Origin: Adiantum capillus-veneris
Lineage: Eukaryota > Streptophyta > Polypodiopsida > Polypodiales > Pteridaceae
Direction: 5' to 3'
DNA: 64,000 nt
NCBI GenBank assembly: GCA_014529385.2
Contig: CM043947.1
Span: forward strand, 115,523,587-115,587,586
Shown: positions 43,755 to 55,480 of the stretch, in pieces
Layout of the letters: every line of letters begins with the position of its first letter
How positions within the stretch are numbered: the first letter of the stretch is position 1
Program-made: the position numbers and the translations under genes
The notes under the pieces: generated by a model
Told to the model about the DNA's origin: nothing
What the model saw: the letters and a program-made list of their open reading frames with translations, nothing else
Database searches by the model: none

Positions 43755-46326
43755 TGATAGCCATTTTTTGGCTATTCAAAATTGCTATAGTGAGGTACCT
43801 CACCCTATCAAATCGCTCAAACACTGTGGCTATCCTCACCCTTTGACTCTAGATAGGTGTGTGTGAGTTAGGGGACTTTTCTCATATCTCCTTAAAAACC
43901 CTCAATTAGTAGTCACCGGGCCAGTGCAACCAAAAAAATAAAAAATGAATTAAACAAAAGTATATTATGGCCTCTTTGAGTGTAATTATTTCATTGTATA
44001 TAGGGCTCAAATATATGTATTTTTTATAATTATTTTGGTATTTTATTTAAATATTCATACCTAAGTATGTGTTTTATTAAACCTATGTATGCCTTCTTTC
44101 ATCCTCTTGCACCATAAACATATTTTTTTGTCAATGTGTACATACTCTAACCTCATATTTTTCTTTTTTACAAATCACCCCTCACATTTTCACCCTCACC
44201 CTTGTGAAAACAGAAAATCAATTTCTACTCCCTTAGACACGTTTATTATATTATTTACTTGCATACGTTTTCCTCTTTTGCCCAAAATAATATAAAAGAG
44301 GGACCATATCATATGATTCCAATACGTTTTTCCATATCCATAATTCTTCCATATTTTTTCTTATTATATACTCATTGTTCTAATACCATGTGCTGATTGA
44401 GCTAAAATCCATGAATAGTCCATACACTATTCCCACTATGTATATATTTCTTATTGTGTCAATAATCCTCCTCCATGCATGTGTAAAGTGAACTTGGATG
44501 CTTTGTATCATGATATGACTTTTGCAGGCATTAAAAACAAGCTTTTTAGTGAGATTTTTGACGCCCATCTCCACTTCAAATTTGAAGAAGTAGTCAACAG
44601 AGAAAATGTAGCTCATAAGCTCAATAATCACCTTAATGTTTCCCATGATTTTTGGATCTACCATCAGTGACATATAATGTTTTGAGTGGACCCTAGTCTA
44701 CCCACTTTTCTCACACAGTAACTAATAGTCTTCTCTCACCTCCTTTCCCACTTCCACACACCCTCACAAACTCATTCCTCTCCATCTCTCACTCAAACCT
44801 ACAACTTTCATGGATTACTTCATCTTCTTCACCATTTTCTTCTCTCTCTTACTCTATAGCTCAAAATTATCATCTATATACACATAAAGCTCAATTTCTC
44901 TCTCTAGAATCAAACTCATATTACCATAACCTCTTCATCCTTTCACAAAAAGAGAAAAAATCAGCAAATAACCAATCTCAAGATCTGCAAAGGAGGAGTT
45001 TGATCATGGAAAATTTAAATTCCCATGGTCACAAAAACTACACTGACAAAGTTCTACAACCGCTTCATTCACTGGAGGAGATAGGTGAAAAATTCCATTT
45101 CCATCTTATGGTTTCCATCAAGTTGTGTATATTCTCATCTTTCTCATACTTTCTATCATTGTATACATCATGTAATGCACCTTGAGTACATATGCCATGT
45201 AATTTTACTCCATCCTATTAACTACAAACTACTAACACTAATGACTAACCCTTCTTGTAAATTGCACCCACTCTACTCTACCGTGGAGTAGGCAACCTCA
45301 CCCAAAAAAACACTCACCTCTCTGGAATCTTCTCTATTTCACCTCAATAATTCTCTCCTCTTAAGCCCGTATCCATGTGACTCAAGAGACAAGAGAGGCC
45401 GACTCTCATAAGAACATATAAAAAAAATCATAAACATGGTTTTCTATGAAAATACTGATTAGGTCTAATCCTGAAAAGAGCTCACCTCACCTATGAATAG
45501 AGCCCTTTTCCCTTTGTAAACAACATGACCTGTACACTATTGTGCACTACTTTGAGCATACCATTCACCATCTTAATTGTAGGGAGAGAGAGTGAGCTCT
45601 CTATGCACCCTTACTTGTGGTGTATAGGAAAGCTCCTTTGAGCTAGTTGTAGGATTGCAAGGGAGGGAGCGATTCATAACTTCCAATCGAGGTTGTACCT
45701 ACTCTTGTGCATCAATTGATTCAATAAGTTGGGTGCAACCATGGTTCAAAAATCTATTGAGTCTCTCCAATTTATGCTTGGCAACTTCATCTTGTTTGGT
45801 TTAAGGTGACACGTTTTCATTTTGAGATTCTTTGTAGTATTTGCTTGTATGTGACTCAAGAGATTTTGTGTTTGTTTTGTTGCTTGGGAAAACATTAGAA
45901 GAGGGTTGTATGGTGAGAGGGATCCCGTAAACCTAAGATAATGTATAGATTGCAACATCATCAAACTTAATTGTGTCTCTTGACTCTCCTCCAAGCTGTT
46001 TATACATCCCCGTCAATCTTTTAATTCGAAGCTTAAATTCTTGCACAAAACTGTCTCTCTGTCTCTCTCTCCGTATTTGATGTGTGTATTTGTAGCTTGG
46101 ATATTAGTGATAGTGTACCTTCCTTTTTGCTTGTATTTCTCAGGGATTCTCCTCTTTTGCATCCTAGTTCGCTCTATAATCAAATCGTGCCCCTTCACTT
46201 GTTTGGTTGTGAGTTTGTAGTTGTTGTTCCTTGCTTGTGGCTGCCCCAGCCCCGATTGAGCAGCACGAGAGCCTTGAGGGGTGTTTTGAGGTACCCTCTC
46301 TTGTTGCCCGTCCCGGACCGCCTCTA
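43755..46326 (+). repeat. Element E 5' LTR
   Basis: A 2,572-bp LTR from TGATAGCC to CCGCCTCTA, matching 50,818-53,429. The equivalent of the 3' LTR TATA box reads TATGAATAG at 45,492-45,500. Short ORFs inside are not conserved with anything I know. Confidence 0.88.
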
Positions 46327-46328
46327 TT

Positions 46329-46342
46329 TTGTTGCCCCCACG
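46329..46342 (+). other. Candidate primer-binding site of E
   Basis: TTGTTGCCCCCACG starts just after the LTR and resembles the TTGGTGCCCCCACC of element C. Confidence 0.4.
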
Positions 46343-46401
46343 GAGGAGGGCTTGTGTATTTTTTGTGTAGGATCAACCTTTTGAATAGTCAAGTAGTTTG
46401 C

Positions 46402-46620
46402 ATGAATGACGATAATATGTAAAATCCTATCATTCCCATTGCAAGGCAAAAGGTGCACATAATTGCTAGTACTAAGTTGCAATTTCAACAAGTATTTCGT
46501 AGAATTTTGGGACCTCTTAGATTGGCCAAGACAAACGCTTTAGTAAATCCTTTTATTTTGCCTCTCATTAGGTATGAACTTAGTTTGGACATCTATATTT
46601 TTGTTTTTTTAAAGCATTAG
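46402..46620 (+). pseudogene. Type II small ORF in element E leader
   Basis: The frame from the ATG at 46,402 has one early stop (TAA at 46,420, aligned with a tyrosine codon in element B). It then reads IIPIARQKV, STKLQFQQV, NALVNPFILPLIRYELSLDI to the stop at 46,618. About 32 of 61 positions are identical to type II of B, and many codons for the shared residues differ only at third positions (for example STKLQF). Here type II comes first and type I follows, the reverse of B. Function is unknown. Confidence 0.6.
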
Positions 46621-46641
46621 GTCATGCATAGACCATCGATA

Positions 46642-46850
46642 ATGGCCCAGGAATATAATGTTTTCCTTTCATTTCACTCCACACATTAGAATAAATGTGT
46701 AGTAGAAAGATCCATTTTCAACAACATATGGTGTTCATGTTTGGTGCCCAAAGAGTAGGAGAAATTCTTGCATCACCAAACCTTGTCATCCTGCTCTTAT
46801 TGATTATCATAGATCATTTGATGTACATATTTTTGTTTTGTTGTAGAGCA
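46642..46850 (+). pseudogene. Type I small ORF in element E leader, frameshifted
   Basis: Fragments in three frames add up to a type I protein: FHFTPHIRINV, then SRKIHFQQHMVFMFGAQRVGEIL, then SFDVHIFVLL. At least two frameshifts and adjacent stops near 46,698 break it. Residues shared with B and C include SRKI.FQQ, the FG motif and FDV. It lies just before gag, as in C. Confidence 0.55.
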
Positions 46851-46924
46851 GGTTGCAATTTTGAAAACATTATTGTGTAAATCTTTTTTTTTTTTTAAAT
46901 GTGCATCACTTTGAAATCAATTCA

Positions 46925-48178
46925 ATGGAGAACCAGCGCCAAATGTCTAGACATCCTCTTTTCTTTGGAAAGCCTGGAAAGGATGCATAATTATTTTTAG
47001 CAAATTTCAAGATGTCTTGCCATATCAAGAGGATAGTAACTAATCAAGAACATGTAGAAATGTTTGAGGCGGTCCTTAGGAAAGATGCTAGCATTTGGTT
47101 TGACTCTTTGCATGAGGAAGATAAGGGGAGTTACACAGAAGTTGTGAATCATTTCAAGCGATACTTATTTGATCCCCAAAACACTCGAAAACTATGACAA
47201 GACATTGTTTCTCATAAGTAAAAAGACTTCGGTGACAACTACTTGTACAATAAAGAGTTTCTACGTCTTTGGGCTCTATGGATACAAAATATTGCTAACC
47301 TTGGTGACGGTGCAGAATTTCTAAAGAAGGAGAGGTTCATAGCTAGACTCTTTCCTAATCTTAAGGTTAAGGTGGAGGCGGATGCACCTACCACCTATGA
47401 TGCAGCTGAACTTACAGCTTCCAAGAAGTATACGAAACTCAAGTGCCTAAGGGGAGAGGTTCCAATAGAATGTCTTAGACCCAAAGGTAAGTCACAAGCA
47501 TCGGAATCTAGGGATATTCCTGAGGTAACGGCTGAAGTGATCATGAAGTTAAATGAATCTTTAAGCAGCCTATCAATTCACCTTGCACAAGTTGTAGGTC
47601 CAAAAGGACAAGCAAAGAAGTCTGAAGAGCGAGATCCATGACCTAGGAGAGTCTTGAAATGTTTGAATCACGGATAGTCTGGACATGGGATGTATAACTA
47701 TCCTTGGCCCCGTGGGGAGCCAGGGAGACCTAACTTGAACTACCCAGTGATGAATGCAAATGAAGGAATTATTCAGCAACCACGGCTTCTACAAACGCCA
47801 AATGGAGCAAGACCACCTCCACAAGGGGTAGAAACAGTTCCACCTTTGCTAGATCCAAATGTGCATGTGGTAAAGGTGACGAATTCAAATGAGGTTAACA
47901 TGGAAGTAAATGGCATTAAGTGTGGCCATGAGAAAGGTAAGGAGAAAGAAGGAGTTACATCACAAAGTGACCATGGACGAGAAAAGAAGGCGAAGGAGAC
48001 CAAGAAAGCTAAGAGGACTCGATGTCGCATCAACCTCCAAGACTTCCCTCTTGGACATGGTATGACTCCATACAACCTGTTTGAAGACATGAGAGGTAAG
48101 GGTCTTGATATCTCATGGCCTCAGTTTCTTGCATTATGCCCACAAGTTAGGAGGGATTTAACAAAGGGCAGTTAGCAC
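46925..48178 (+). pseudogene. Element E Gag
   Basis: The Gag frame begins MENQRQMSRHPLFFGKPGKD at 46,925. Stops occur near 46,988, 47,195, 47,218, 47,639 and 47,675. The Gag core is seen in ASIWFDSLHEEDKGSYTEVV and FLKKERFIARLFPNLKVKV. The expected zinc knuckle is degenerate (KCLNHG.SGHGMYNYPWPRG), with two cysteines replaced. The C-terminal part has QDFPLGHGMTPYNLFEDMRG, a motif shared with element F (LPLGEGQTTYNLKEDL). The frame changes near 48,178. Confidence 0.82.
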
Positions 48179-49009
48179 TAGGAGAAAGGTGAAAGAGAGT
48201 GCGCCTAATGTAAAAATTTCACAAGATGAAATGAATGAGGATATTACACCTGTGTTATATTGCTACATCAAAGCAAGATTGGTTACGAAAGGTCTAGTGG
48301 ATGGGGGTGCACAAATTTGCATCATGACAGAGGGACTGATGCAAGGACTAGGCATGCACATCCATGAGATACCTGAAATCAAAGTAAAAATGGCAAACGA
48401 TAGCGAGGTTAGGTGTGTAGGCATTTGTAAAAATGTATTTGTGGAGGCCTTTGGCATTAAGAAGGCAGTGGATTTCTATGTTATGTCTACCAAAGGAAAT
48501 GGTTACCCATTTATCCTAGGAAGACCATGGCTAATTAAAATGTAAGCCTTGCATGATTGGGAGAGTGGAAAATTAATTTGGAGGAACGACAATCATAAGA
48601 AGGTTGTCTTTGACATGAAGGAGCAATGCCAAGAGGAGCTTAATGATGAATCGTCTCAAAGTGAGACAGAAGAAGACTGGACCAATAGCACTTCAAAAGA
48701 AGAAAGTAGCGGCATCATTACTAAAGAGGAGTCTTCCATTGAAGTCATGGGGGTAAGGTTTAAGCCAAGAAACCAAGATACCTCTTTTCAAGGCTTGGAA
48801 GAAGTAGGTACTCAAGAGAACCAAAATGTGCAAGATGAAGGAATGTTAGAAGGTATGCTTAATACTACAATACTTACAAAGGACGAAAGAGATGAGTTCA
48901 AATGTGTGCTAAGGAAGTTTCCTAGGCTTTTTGCTAAAGACTACACCGACGTGCGTGAAGTAGATGTTGTTAAACAAAAGATTGAGTTAAAGCCTGAGGC
49001 CACACCTTA
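48179..49009 (+). pseudogene. Element E protease
   Basis: The active site reads KGLVDGGAQICIMTEG near 48,290 (the DGGA type seen in F), followed by YPFILGRPWLI near 48,510. A stop at 48,543 separates it from a glutamate- and serine-rich linker (ESSQSETEEDWTNSTSKEES). The linker leads to RLFAKDYTDV, the usual entry to RT. Confidence 0.8.
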
Positions 49010-49773
49010 AGCTCAAAAGCTACAAAGGCTAGGAGTCATCAAGGAGCAGGCTTTACCCAAGGAGGTAAGCAAGCTTCTAGCAACAGATTTCATTTATCCA
49101 GTGAAGAATTCATAGTGGGTCTCTCCTATTGTTGTAAATCCCAAGAAAAACAAAAAGTGGAGGGTGCGTGTAATTACCGTCCACTTAACGAGGCAACAGA
49201 AAGAGATCACTTTCCCCTCCCATTTCAGGTGAGACACTAAATGAGGTAGATGGTCATGAGAAGTACACTGTGTGTGATGGCTAATTGGGTTACTTTCAAA
49301 TAGGGATTGAATTGGAGGATCAATTGCAAACAACCATCATCACTCCTTGGGGTTGTTTTGCTTTTAGAGTCATGCCATTTGGTCTGACAAATGCTCCTGC
49401 AACATTCCAACATTGCATGAACATGGTGTTTGAAGCATTCTTTGGAAAGTCAATTAGGGTGTTCATTGATGATTTCTGCATTTATAGCTCAAAATCATTG
49501 CATCTACAAAGGGTAGAAGAAGGTTTAAAGAAGCTCTACGACATGCGAGGTCAACTCAACCACGACAAGTGTCACATAGGTGAGGATGAAGTGATCTTTC
49601 TTGGTCACAAGGTTTCCTATAAAGGCATTGAGGTGGATCCTTCAAAGGCAAAGGCTTTTATTGAGCTCCCATCATTGAAGAATCTCAAAGAGGTTATCTC
49701 ATTCATTCAAAAGGTGAACTATATGTCACGATTCATTCACTTAGCTTCGGATTTGCTTCACCCTTTGTAGAAG
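49010..49773 (+). pseudogene. Element E reverse transcriptase
   Basis: After stops at 49,008 and 49,113 and a frameshift near 49,170, the RT reads VCDG then GYFQIGIELEDQLQTTI. A TAA splits motif A just after its aspartate. It continues with MPFGLTNAPATFQHCMN, the catalytic RVFIDDFCIYSSKS near 49,460, FLGHKVSYKGIEVDPSKAK and YMSRFIHLASDLLHPL. The polymerase aspartates of FIDD are kept. The Tat style (VCDG, FIDDFCIYSS) is clear. Confidence 0.87.
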
Positions 49774-50310
49774 TTGACACAACAAGTAGAATTTTCATTG
49801 TCTGATGAGCTTGAAGAGTACTTTTGTAACATTAAAGTCATCTTGTCAGAGCTACCAACATTCATGCCTCCTTGTTGGGAGTACACATTCTTTGTTAGCT
49901 CTAGTGTTGAGAAAGAAACAACTGGTGTGGTTTTGCTACAACAAGATCCCCATAGTACCCGGATGAGACCCATCCACTTTGCTAGTAGGGTCATGAATTC
50001 TTTGGAGAGAGGCTACACGGAGGCAAAACTCATGATGATTTCTCTCATGTTTGCGGTGAGAAAGTCTATATCCTACTTGCTACCAAAACTTTTTGTAATT
50101 CTCACTGCAATTTTTTCTTTTCCTTGGGTGTCATCTCAAATGAATCTGAGTACTAGGATCTCAAAGTGGATTATGGATTTGCAAGAGTTCCAATACTCTT
50201 TCAAGGTAGAAGATAGTGTGCGTGCACAATTGGCAGGGATCCTCAATTATAGAGTACATGAGAAGGAAATTAAGGTGCCCGAAGTAAAGACCCTATCATT
50301 GACACCACCA
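49774..50310 (+). pseudogene. Element E first RNase H and connection
   Basis: This is the gypsy-type RNase H remnant: FFVSSSVEKETTGVVLLQQD, then FASRVMNSLERGYTEAKLMM and FAVRKSISYLLPKLFVILT. The catalytic aspartate positions are not obvious, as is usual for the degenerate first RNase H of Tat elements. ISKWIMDLQEFQYSFKVEDS connects it to the second RNase H. Confidence 0.8.
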
Positions 50311-50804
50311 AAAAGTATTCCCAATACCTTTACCTTGTTCTTTGATGGAGATTTTTGATGAGCCATAGGAAAAGCAGGGGGAGGGCTAGTGTTGCTCAAC
50401 CCAAGTGGAGAGGTGGTCATGAAAGAGAAGGTCGATTTACCAAGTTCAACGAGAAACAATGAAGCAGAACACGACACACTACTTCATGGTTTAAAGATGT
50501 GAATTGGTGAAGGTATACAACGTCTCATGATAAAAGGGGATGCACTTCTCATTGTGAAGTAGATTTTAGGCATTTGGGCATGCAAGAATGAAAGCCTAAG
50601 GAAAAAAATTCATGCCATTCATAGATTGTCTAATCAGCTTGAAGAAGTGCAACTATATCATATTCCTAGGAAACAAAATGAAGATGCCAATTTACTTGCA
50701 CAACAAGTAGTTACATGTGTTGAGAAAGAAGTACTCTCTTTCAAAAAGATGCTCTCTCTTTGGAAAAGATGCTCTATGATGGTACATGAATATACCATCA
50801 TCCT
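50311..50804 (+). pseudogene. Element E archaeal-type RNase H
   Basis: This is the second RNase H of the Tat lineage: FTLFFDGDF, then GGGLVLLNPSGEVVMKE, TRNNEAEHDTLLHGLK, RLMIKGDALLIVK and PRKQNEDANLLAQQVV. Stops occur at about 50,356, 50,500 and 50,561. Integrase should follow, but the 3' LTR begins about 100 bp later. The gap holds two copies of an ATGCTCTCTCTTT-like stretch, possibly a scar of the deletion. Confidence 0.83.
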
Positions 50805-50817
50805 GGGGGAGGGCTAA
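50805..50817 (+). other. Element E polypurine tract
   Basis: GGGGGAGGGCTAA lies directly before the LTR start TGATAGCC. Confidence 0.8.
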
Positions 50818-53429
50818 TGATAGCCATTTTTTGGCTATTCAAAATTGCCATAGTGAGATACCTCATCTATCAAATCACTCAAACACTGTGGTTATCTTCA
50901 CCCTTTGACTGTAGATAGGTGTGTGTGAGTTAGGGGACTTTTCTCATATCTCCTTAAAAACCCTCAATTAGCTAGTCACTGCGCTAGTGCAACCAAAAAA
51001 TAAAAAATAAATTAAACAAAACTATATTATGGCCTCTTTGTGTGTAAATATTTCATTGTATATAGGGCCTAAATATAGGGAGTTTTTATAATTATTTTGG
51101 TATTTTAATTAAATATTTATACCTAGGTATGTGTTTTATTAAACCTATGTATGCCTTCTTTCATCTTCTTACACCATAAACATATTTGTTTTTCAATGTG
51201 TACATACTCTAACCTCATATTTTTCTTTTATACAAATCACCTCCCGCATTTTCACCCTCACCCTTGTGAAAACAAAATATTGATTTCTACACCCTTAGTC
51301 ACGTTTATTATATTATTCACTTGCATACCTTTTCCTCTTTCACCCAAAATAATACAAAAGAGGGACCATATCGTATGATTCTAATATCTTTTTCCATATA
51401 CATAATTATTACATATTTTTTCTTAATATATACTCATTATTCTAACACCATGTGCTCATTAAGCTAAAATCAATGAATAGTCTATACACTAGTCCCACCA
51501 TGTATATATTTCTTATTTCATCAATAATCCTCATCCATGCATGTGTAAAGGGAACTTGGATGCTTTGTATCATGATATGACAAAGGAGGGGCTCACTCTT
51601 GGATGCATTGTGCAAATTCAACAAAGGAGGGGGCCACTAAAAGACTTTTGCAAGCATAAAAAACTGGCTATTTGGTGAGATTTTTGGCACCCATCTCCGC
51701 TCATAATTTGAAGAAACAGTCAACAGAGAAAATATAGCCCATAAGCTGAATAATCACCTCCATTTTTTCATGAGTTTTTGGAGCTACTACTTGTGAGATG
51801 AGATTTTTTGAGTGGATCCCAGTCTGCCCACATTTTTCACAAAGTAACCCATAGTCTTCTCTCACCTCCTTTCCCACTTCCACACACACACACGCACTCA
51901 TTCCTCTCCATCCCTCACTCAAACCTACAACTTTCATGGCTTACCTGATCTTCTTCACCATTTTGATCTCTCCCTTACTCTACAGCTCAAAATTATCATC
52001 TCTATACACATACAACTCAATATCTCTCTCTAGAATCAAACTCATATTCCCATAAACTCTTCATCCTTTCACAAAAAGAGAAAAAATCAGTAAATAATCA
52101 ATCTCAAGCTCTGGAAAGGAGGAGTTTGATCATGGAAAATTAAATTTTTTCATGGTCACAAAAACTACACCGACAAAGTTCTACAACCGCTTCATTCACT
52201 GGAGGAGATATGTGGAAAATTCCATTCCCATCTTGTGATTTCCATAAAATTGTCTATATTCTCATCCTTCTCTTAATTTTTATCATTGTATAAATCATGT
52301 AATGCACCATGAGTGCATATGCCATGTACGTTTACCCCATCCTACTAACTGCAAACTACTACTAATAATGACTAACCTTTCTTGTAAATTGCACCCACTC
52401 TACTCTACCTTGGAGTAGGCAACCTCACCCAAAATATCACTCACCTCTTTAGAATCTTCTCTATTTCACCTCAATAATTCTCTCCTCTTAATCCCACATC
52501 CATGTGACTCAAGAGACAAGAGAGGTCGACTCTCATAAGAACATATAAACAATTTCATAAACATGGTTTTCTCTAAAAATTTTGATTAGTTCTAATCCTA
52601 ATAAGAGCTCACCTCACCTATAAATAGAGCCCTTTTCCCTTTGTAAACAACCTGATCGCTACACTATTGCTCACAACTTTGAGCATACCATTTTCCATCG
52701 TAGTTGTAGGGAGAGAGAGTGAGCTCTCTATGCACCATTACTTGTGGTGCATAGGAAAGCTCCTTTGAGCTAGTTGTAGCATTGCAAGGGAGGGAGTGAT
52801 TCATAACCTCCAATCAAAGTTGTACGTACTCTTGCGCATCAATTGAATCAATATGTTGGGTGCAACCACGGTTCAAAACTCTCTTGAGTCTCTCCAATTC
52901 ATGCTTGGCACCCTCATCTTGTTTGGTTTAAGGTGACATTTTTGTATTTTGAGATTCTTTGTAGTATTTGCTTGTATGTGACTCAAGAGCTTTTGTGTTT
53001 GTTTTGTTGCTTGGAAAACATTATAAGAGGGTTATAACCCTAAGATAATGTGTAGATTGCAACATCATCAAACGTAATTGTGTCTCTTGACTCTCGTCCA
53101 AGCTGTTTATACACCCACGTCAATCATTTAAATTGAAGCTTAAATTCTTGCACAAAACTCTCTCTCTCTCTTTCTCAGTGTTTGGTGTGTGTATTTGTAG
53201 CATTGACATTAGTGATAGTGTACCTTACTTCTTGCTTGTATTTCTCAAGGACTCTCCTCTTTTGTTTCCTAGTTCACTCTATAACTAGGTGGTGCCCCTT
53301 CACTTGTTTTGTTGTGGTTTTTTTGTTGTTGTTCCTTGCTTGTGGTTACCCTAGACCCAATTCAGCATCACGAGAGCCTTGAGGGGTGTTTAGAGGTCAC
53401 CTCTCTTGTTGCTCGCTTGGACCACCTCA
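50818..53429 (+). repeat. Element E 3' LTR
   Basis: A 2,612-bp LTR from TGATAGCC to GGACCACCTCA, then CTAG. It has about 62 bp near 51,582-51,645 that are absent from the 5' LTR, built around two CAAAGGAGGGG stretches. A good TATA box lies at 52,619. Confidence 0.88.
52619..52627 (+). promoter_or_regulatory. TATA box in the E 3' LTR
   Basis: TATAAATAG in CACCTATAAATAGAGCCC. The 5' LTR has TATGAATAG at the same place. Confidence 0.6.
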
Positions 53430-53433
53430 CTAG

Positions 53434-54499
53434 ACCAAGCTATATGCTTGCGGCTGCTGCAATATTGTTTATAGGATGAGGCAAAAGTTTGGTTACACAA
53501 TTTTGAGGAGTTGATGCAAGCCCAAAATCTAGGGGTGATTTTGGACTACAATCGTGTGAAGAAAGCTTTTCTGGCACAATACCGATCCTTAGAAGTACCA
53601 GATGAAGTTTGGCATGAAATTCTAGGGTACACTCAGAGGGCTAATCAAAGTGTTGATGATTTTGTCATGCAGTTCACTAGTTTATGGGATAAATGGGTCC
53701 GGGCTTTGGGAAATGTGATCCGTCCATCCATGTTAAAGAAGGATCGTTTTGTGGCAAACCTAAAAGAAAGTCTGAAGTTCAAAGATGAGTTGAAAAGGCC
53801 CGCCACCTTCTAGGAGGCAATCGCCATTTCTAGAGAAAAAGAATGGAAAGCTCAAAGGCTTAATAAATATGAGAAAGTGGCCCCTAAGCAAAATAATGGT
53901 AGCCAAAAGGAGGAGAATCAGGCAGAAGCTAGAGGCCAACCTGTCTATAGGGCTTCTAATACCTAACAGTTGAACAAAGTATGAAAGATATGATGACCAT
54001 GATGCATGAATTGCGACTTATTGTTCTTGGTGGTGGAGGTGGTTGTGGTCATGGACTTGGTAATGGCTAAGGCATGTGAAGGTCATCCTAATGCTAATGC
54101 GGGTCGTGGGGAGAACGTGGTTTTGAGCCGAAGAGGAGGTTCATTCCTACTTGTTATAATTGTGGTGAGCTTGGTCACATCAGCACTTATTGTCCAAATC
54201 CAACAAGGATGGGAGGGAATATGTTTCCACTTCCTCAATAGATTCCTAACAAATCTAATCATGATTATGCATTAGATATATGGGAAGGTCAAAGTACTGG
54301 ACAGGAAAATCAACAAGCCTTAACCTCTGGTGGTCATGTGGGCATTGTGCGAGTCAAAAGGAAAGAAGCACATGTGTTGCAAGTAGGCAAAAGATCGAGG
54401 GAAGTCTATGTAGCACTAGGGCTTAGTAGGAAGAAAGGGAAGAAGAAAGAGGGTGAAGATGCAAAATCCAAGAGAAAGAGAAAGCCTCGTAGATGATTA
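53434..54499 (+). pseudogene. Element F Gag, C-terminal piece (right of E)
   Basis: The frame continues from the left piece: LDQAICLRLLQYCL, stop, DEAKVWLHNFEELMQAQN, then EVWHEILGYTQRANQSVDDF and MLKKDRFVANLKES. After a stop at 53,811 and a frame change comes a CCHC knuckle, CYNCGELGHISTYC, at about 54,153-54,195. The end is basic (SRKKGKKKEGEDAKSKRKRK), with a stop near 54,493. It is homologous to the Gag of element C. Confidence 0.85.
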
Positions 54500-55480
54500 G
54501 AAGTGGAAGATTTACCATTGGGAGAAGGCCAAACGACTTACAACTTAAAGGAAGACTTGATTGGGAGGAAAGTAGATCGTACTTTTGGACAGTTGATGAA
54601 TATGGTGCCAAAAATTAAAAAGCAATGGAAGTCATTAGTGAATCCAGAGAAAGAGCCAAAGCATGGAGAAGTCAGAGTGTTGTTTGTGGGAGAGTTACCC
54701 GACATCTGTCATGTGGTGAACGCTTGGCACAAAGGTGTGGGCATGGGAGAAGCCTACATTGATGGAGGTGCTCAGGTTTGTGTGATCACACAGTCATGTG
54801 TTGAGAGACTGGCCTCATTACATGCGGAAGCTCTGGGTTTCGAATTTGACTAGCAAACCATGCCAAAGTGAAATGTTTGGGAATGATCAAGAATTTGGAA
54901 GTGGAAGTCTTTAACCGGAAGGTTATGGTAAACTTTCCTCTCATTTTGGTAGGACCTTGGTTGAGAGCTGTGGGTGACCTGTAAGATAGGCGCAAGGGCA
55001 GAATCGTTGTGTATGACAACAAGGGTGAAAAGAGATTGTTTGATATGACTACCAAACAGCCTATGTCACTTGAAGATGTGAGTGAGAATGATGAGTCCAA
55101 AACTACTAGTGATGATAGTTCTGAAGACTTATAAAGTAGCACTACTTTGAGTTCTGGTGATGAGGGTGAAGTGTCATTCTTGTTGTTGGATGAGGAACGG
55201 AAAGAAATTAGTGAAGTGTTGCAAATATTAGGGAATATAAATGCTTCAAGCCGTTTAGAGAAACTTGAAGAGTTGATGCAACCTAAACAGGAACTACTAG
55301 TGAAGAAAGAGTTGATTCAAAATATGTTGAGTATTGATTTCACACAAGGAGAGAAGGGAGTACTTAGCAATGTTGGACAAGTTTTCGAATCTTTTCATTG
55401 CCTCATATTAGGAAATAAGGGGTTTTGTTGGGGATCTTGTGAAGATCGAGCTAGTTGAAGGAGAAAAGCCAATACGGCAC
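54500..55480 (+). pseudogene. Element F protease and linker
   Basis: LPLGEGQTTYNLKEDL opens the segment. The active site is AYIDGGAQVCVITQSCVERL near 54,755. A frameshift near 54,850 moves to the segment with FPLILVGPWLRAVGDL, a variant of the usual ILG.PWL. An acidic and serine-rich linker (SEDL, SSGDEGEVSF) follows with stops at 54,980 and 55,132. Another frame change near 55,395 precedes RT. Confidence 0.78.

Larger units (their letters stand above)
43755..53429 (+). mobile_element. Element E: Tat-type LTR retrotransposon lacking integrase, 9.7 kb
   Basis: The LTRs begin TGATAGCCATTTTTTGG. They are flanked by the 4-bp duplication CTAG (43,751-43,754 and 53,430-53,433). It interrupts the Gag of F. 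Coding order is two small ORFs, gag, protease, RT, RNase H, archaeal-type RNase H, then directly the polypurine tract and 3' LTR. No integrase is found. LTR differences are roughly 7% over the first 175 bp by eye. Confidence 0.9.
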
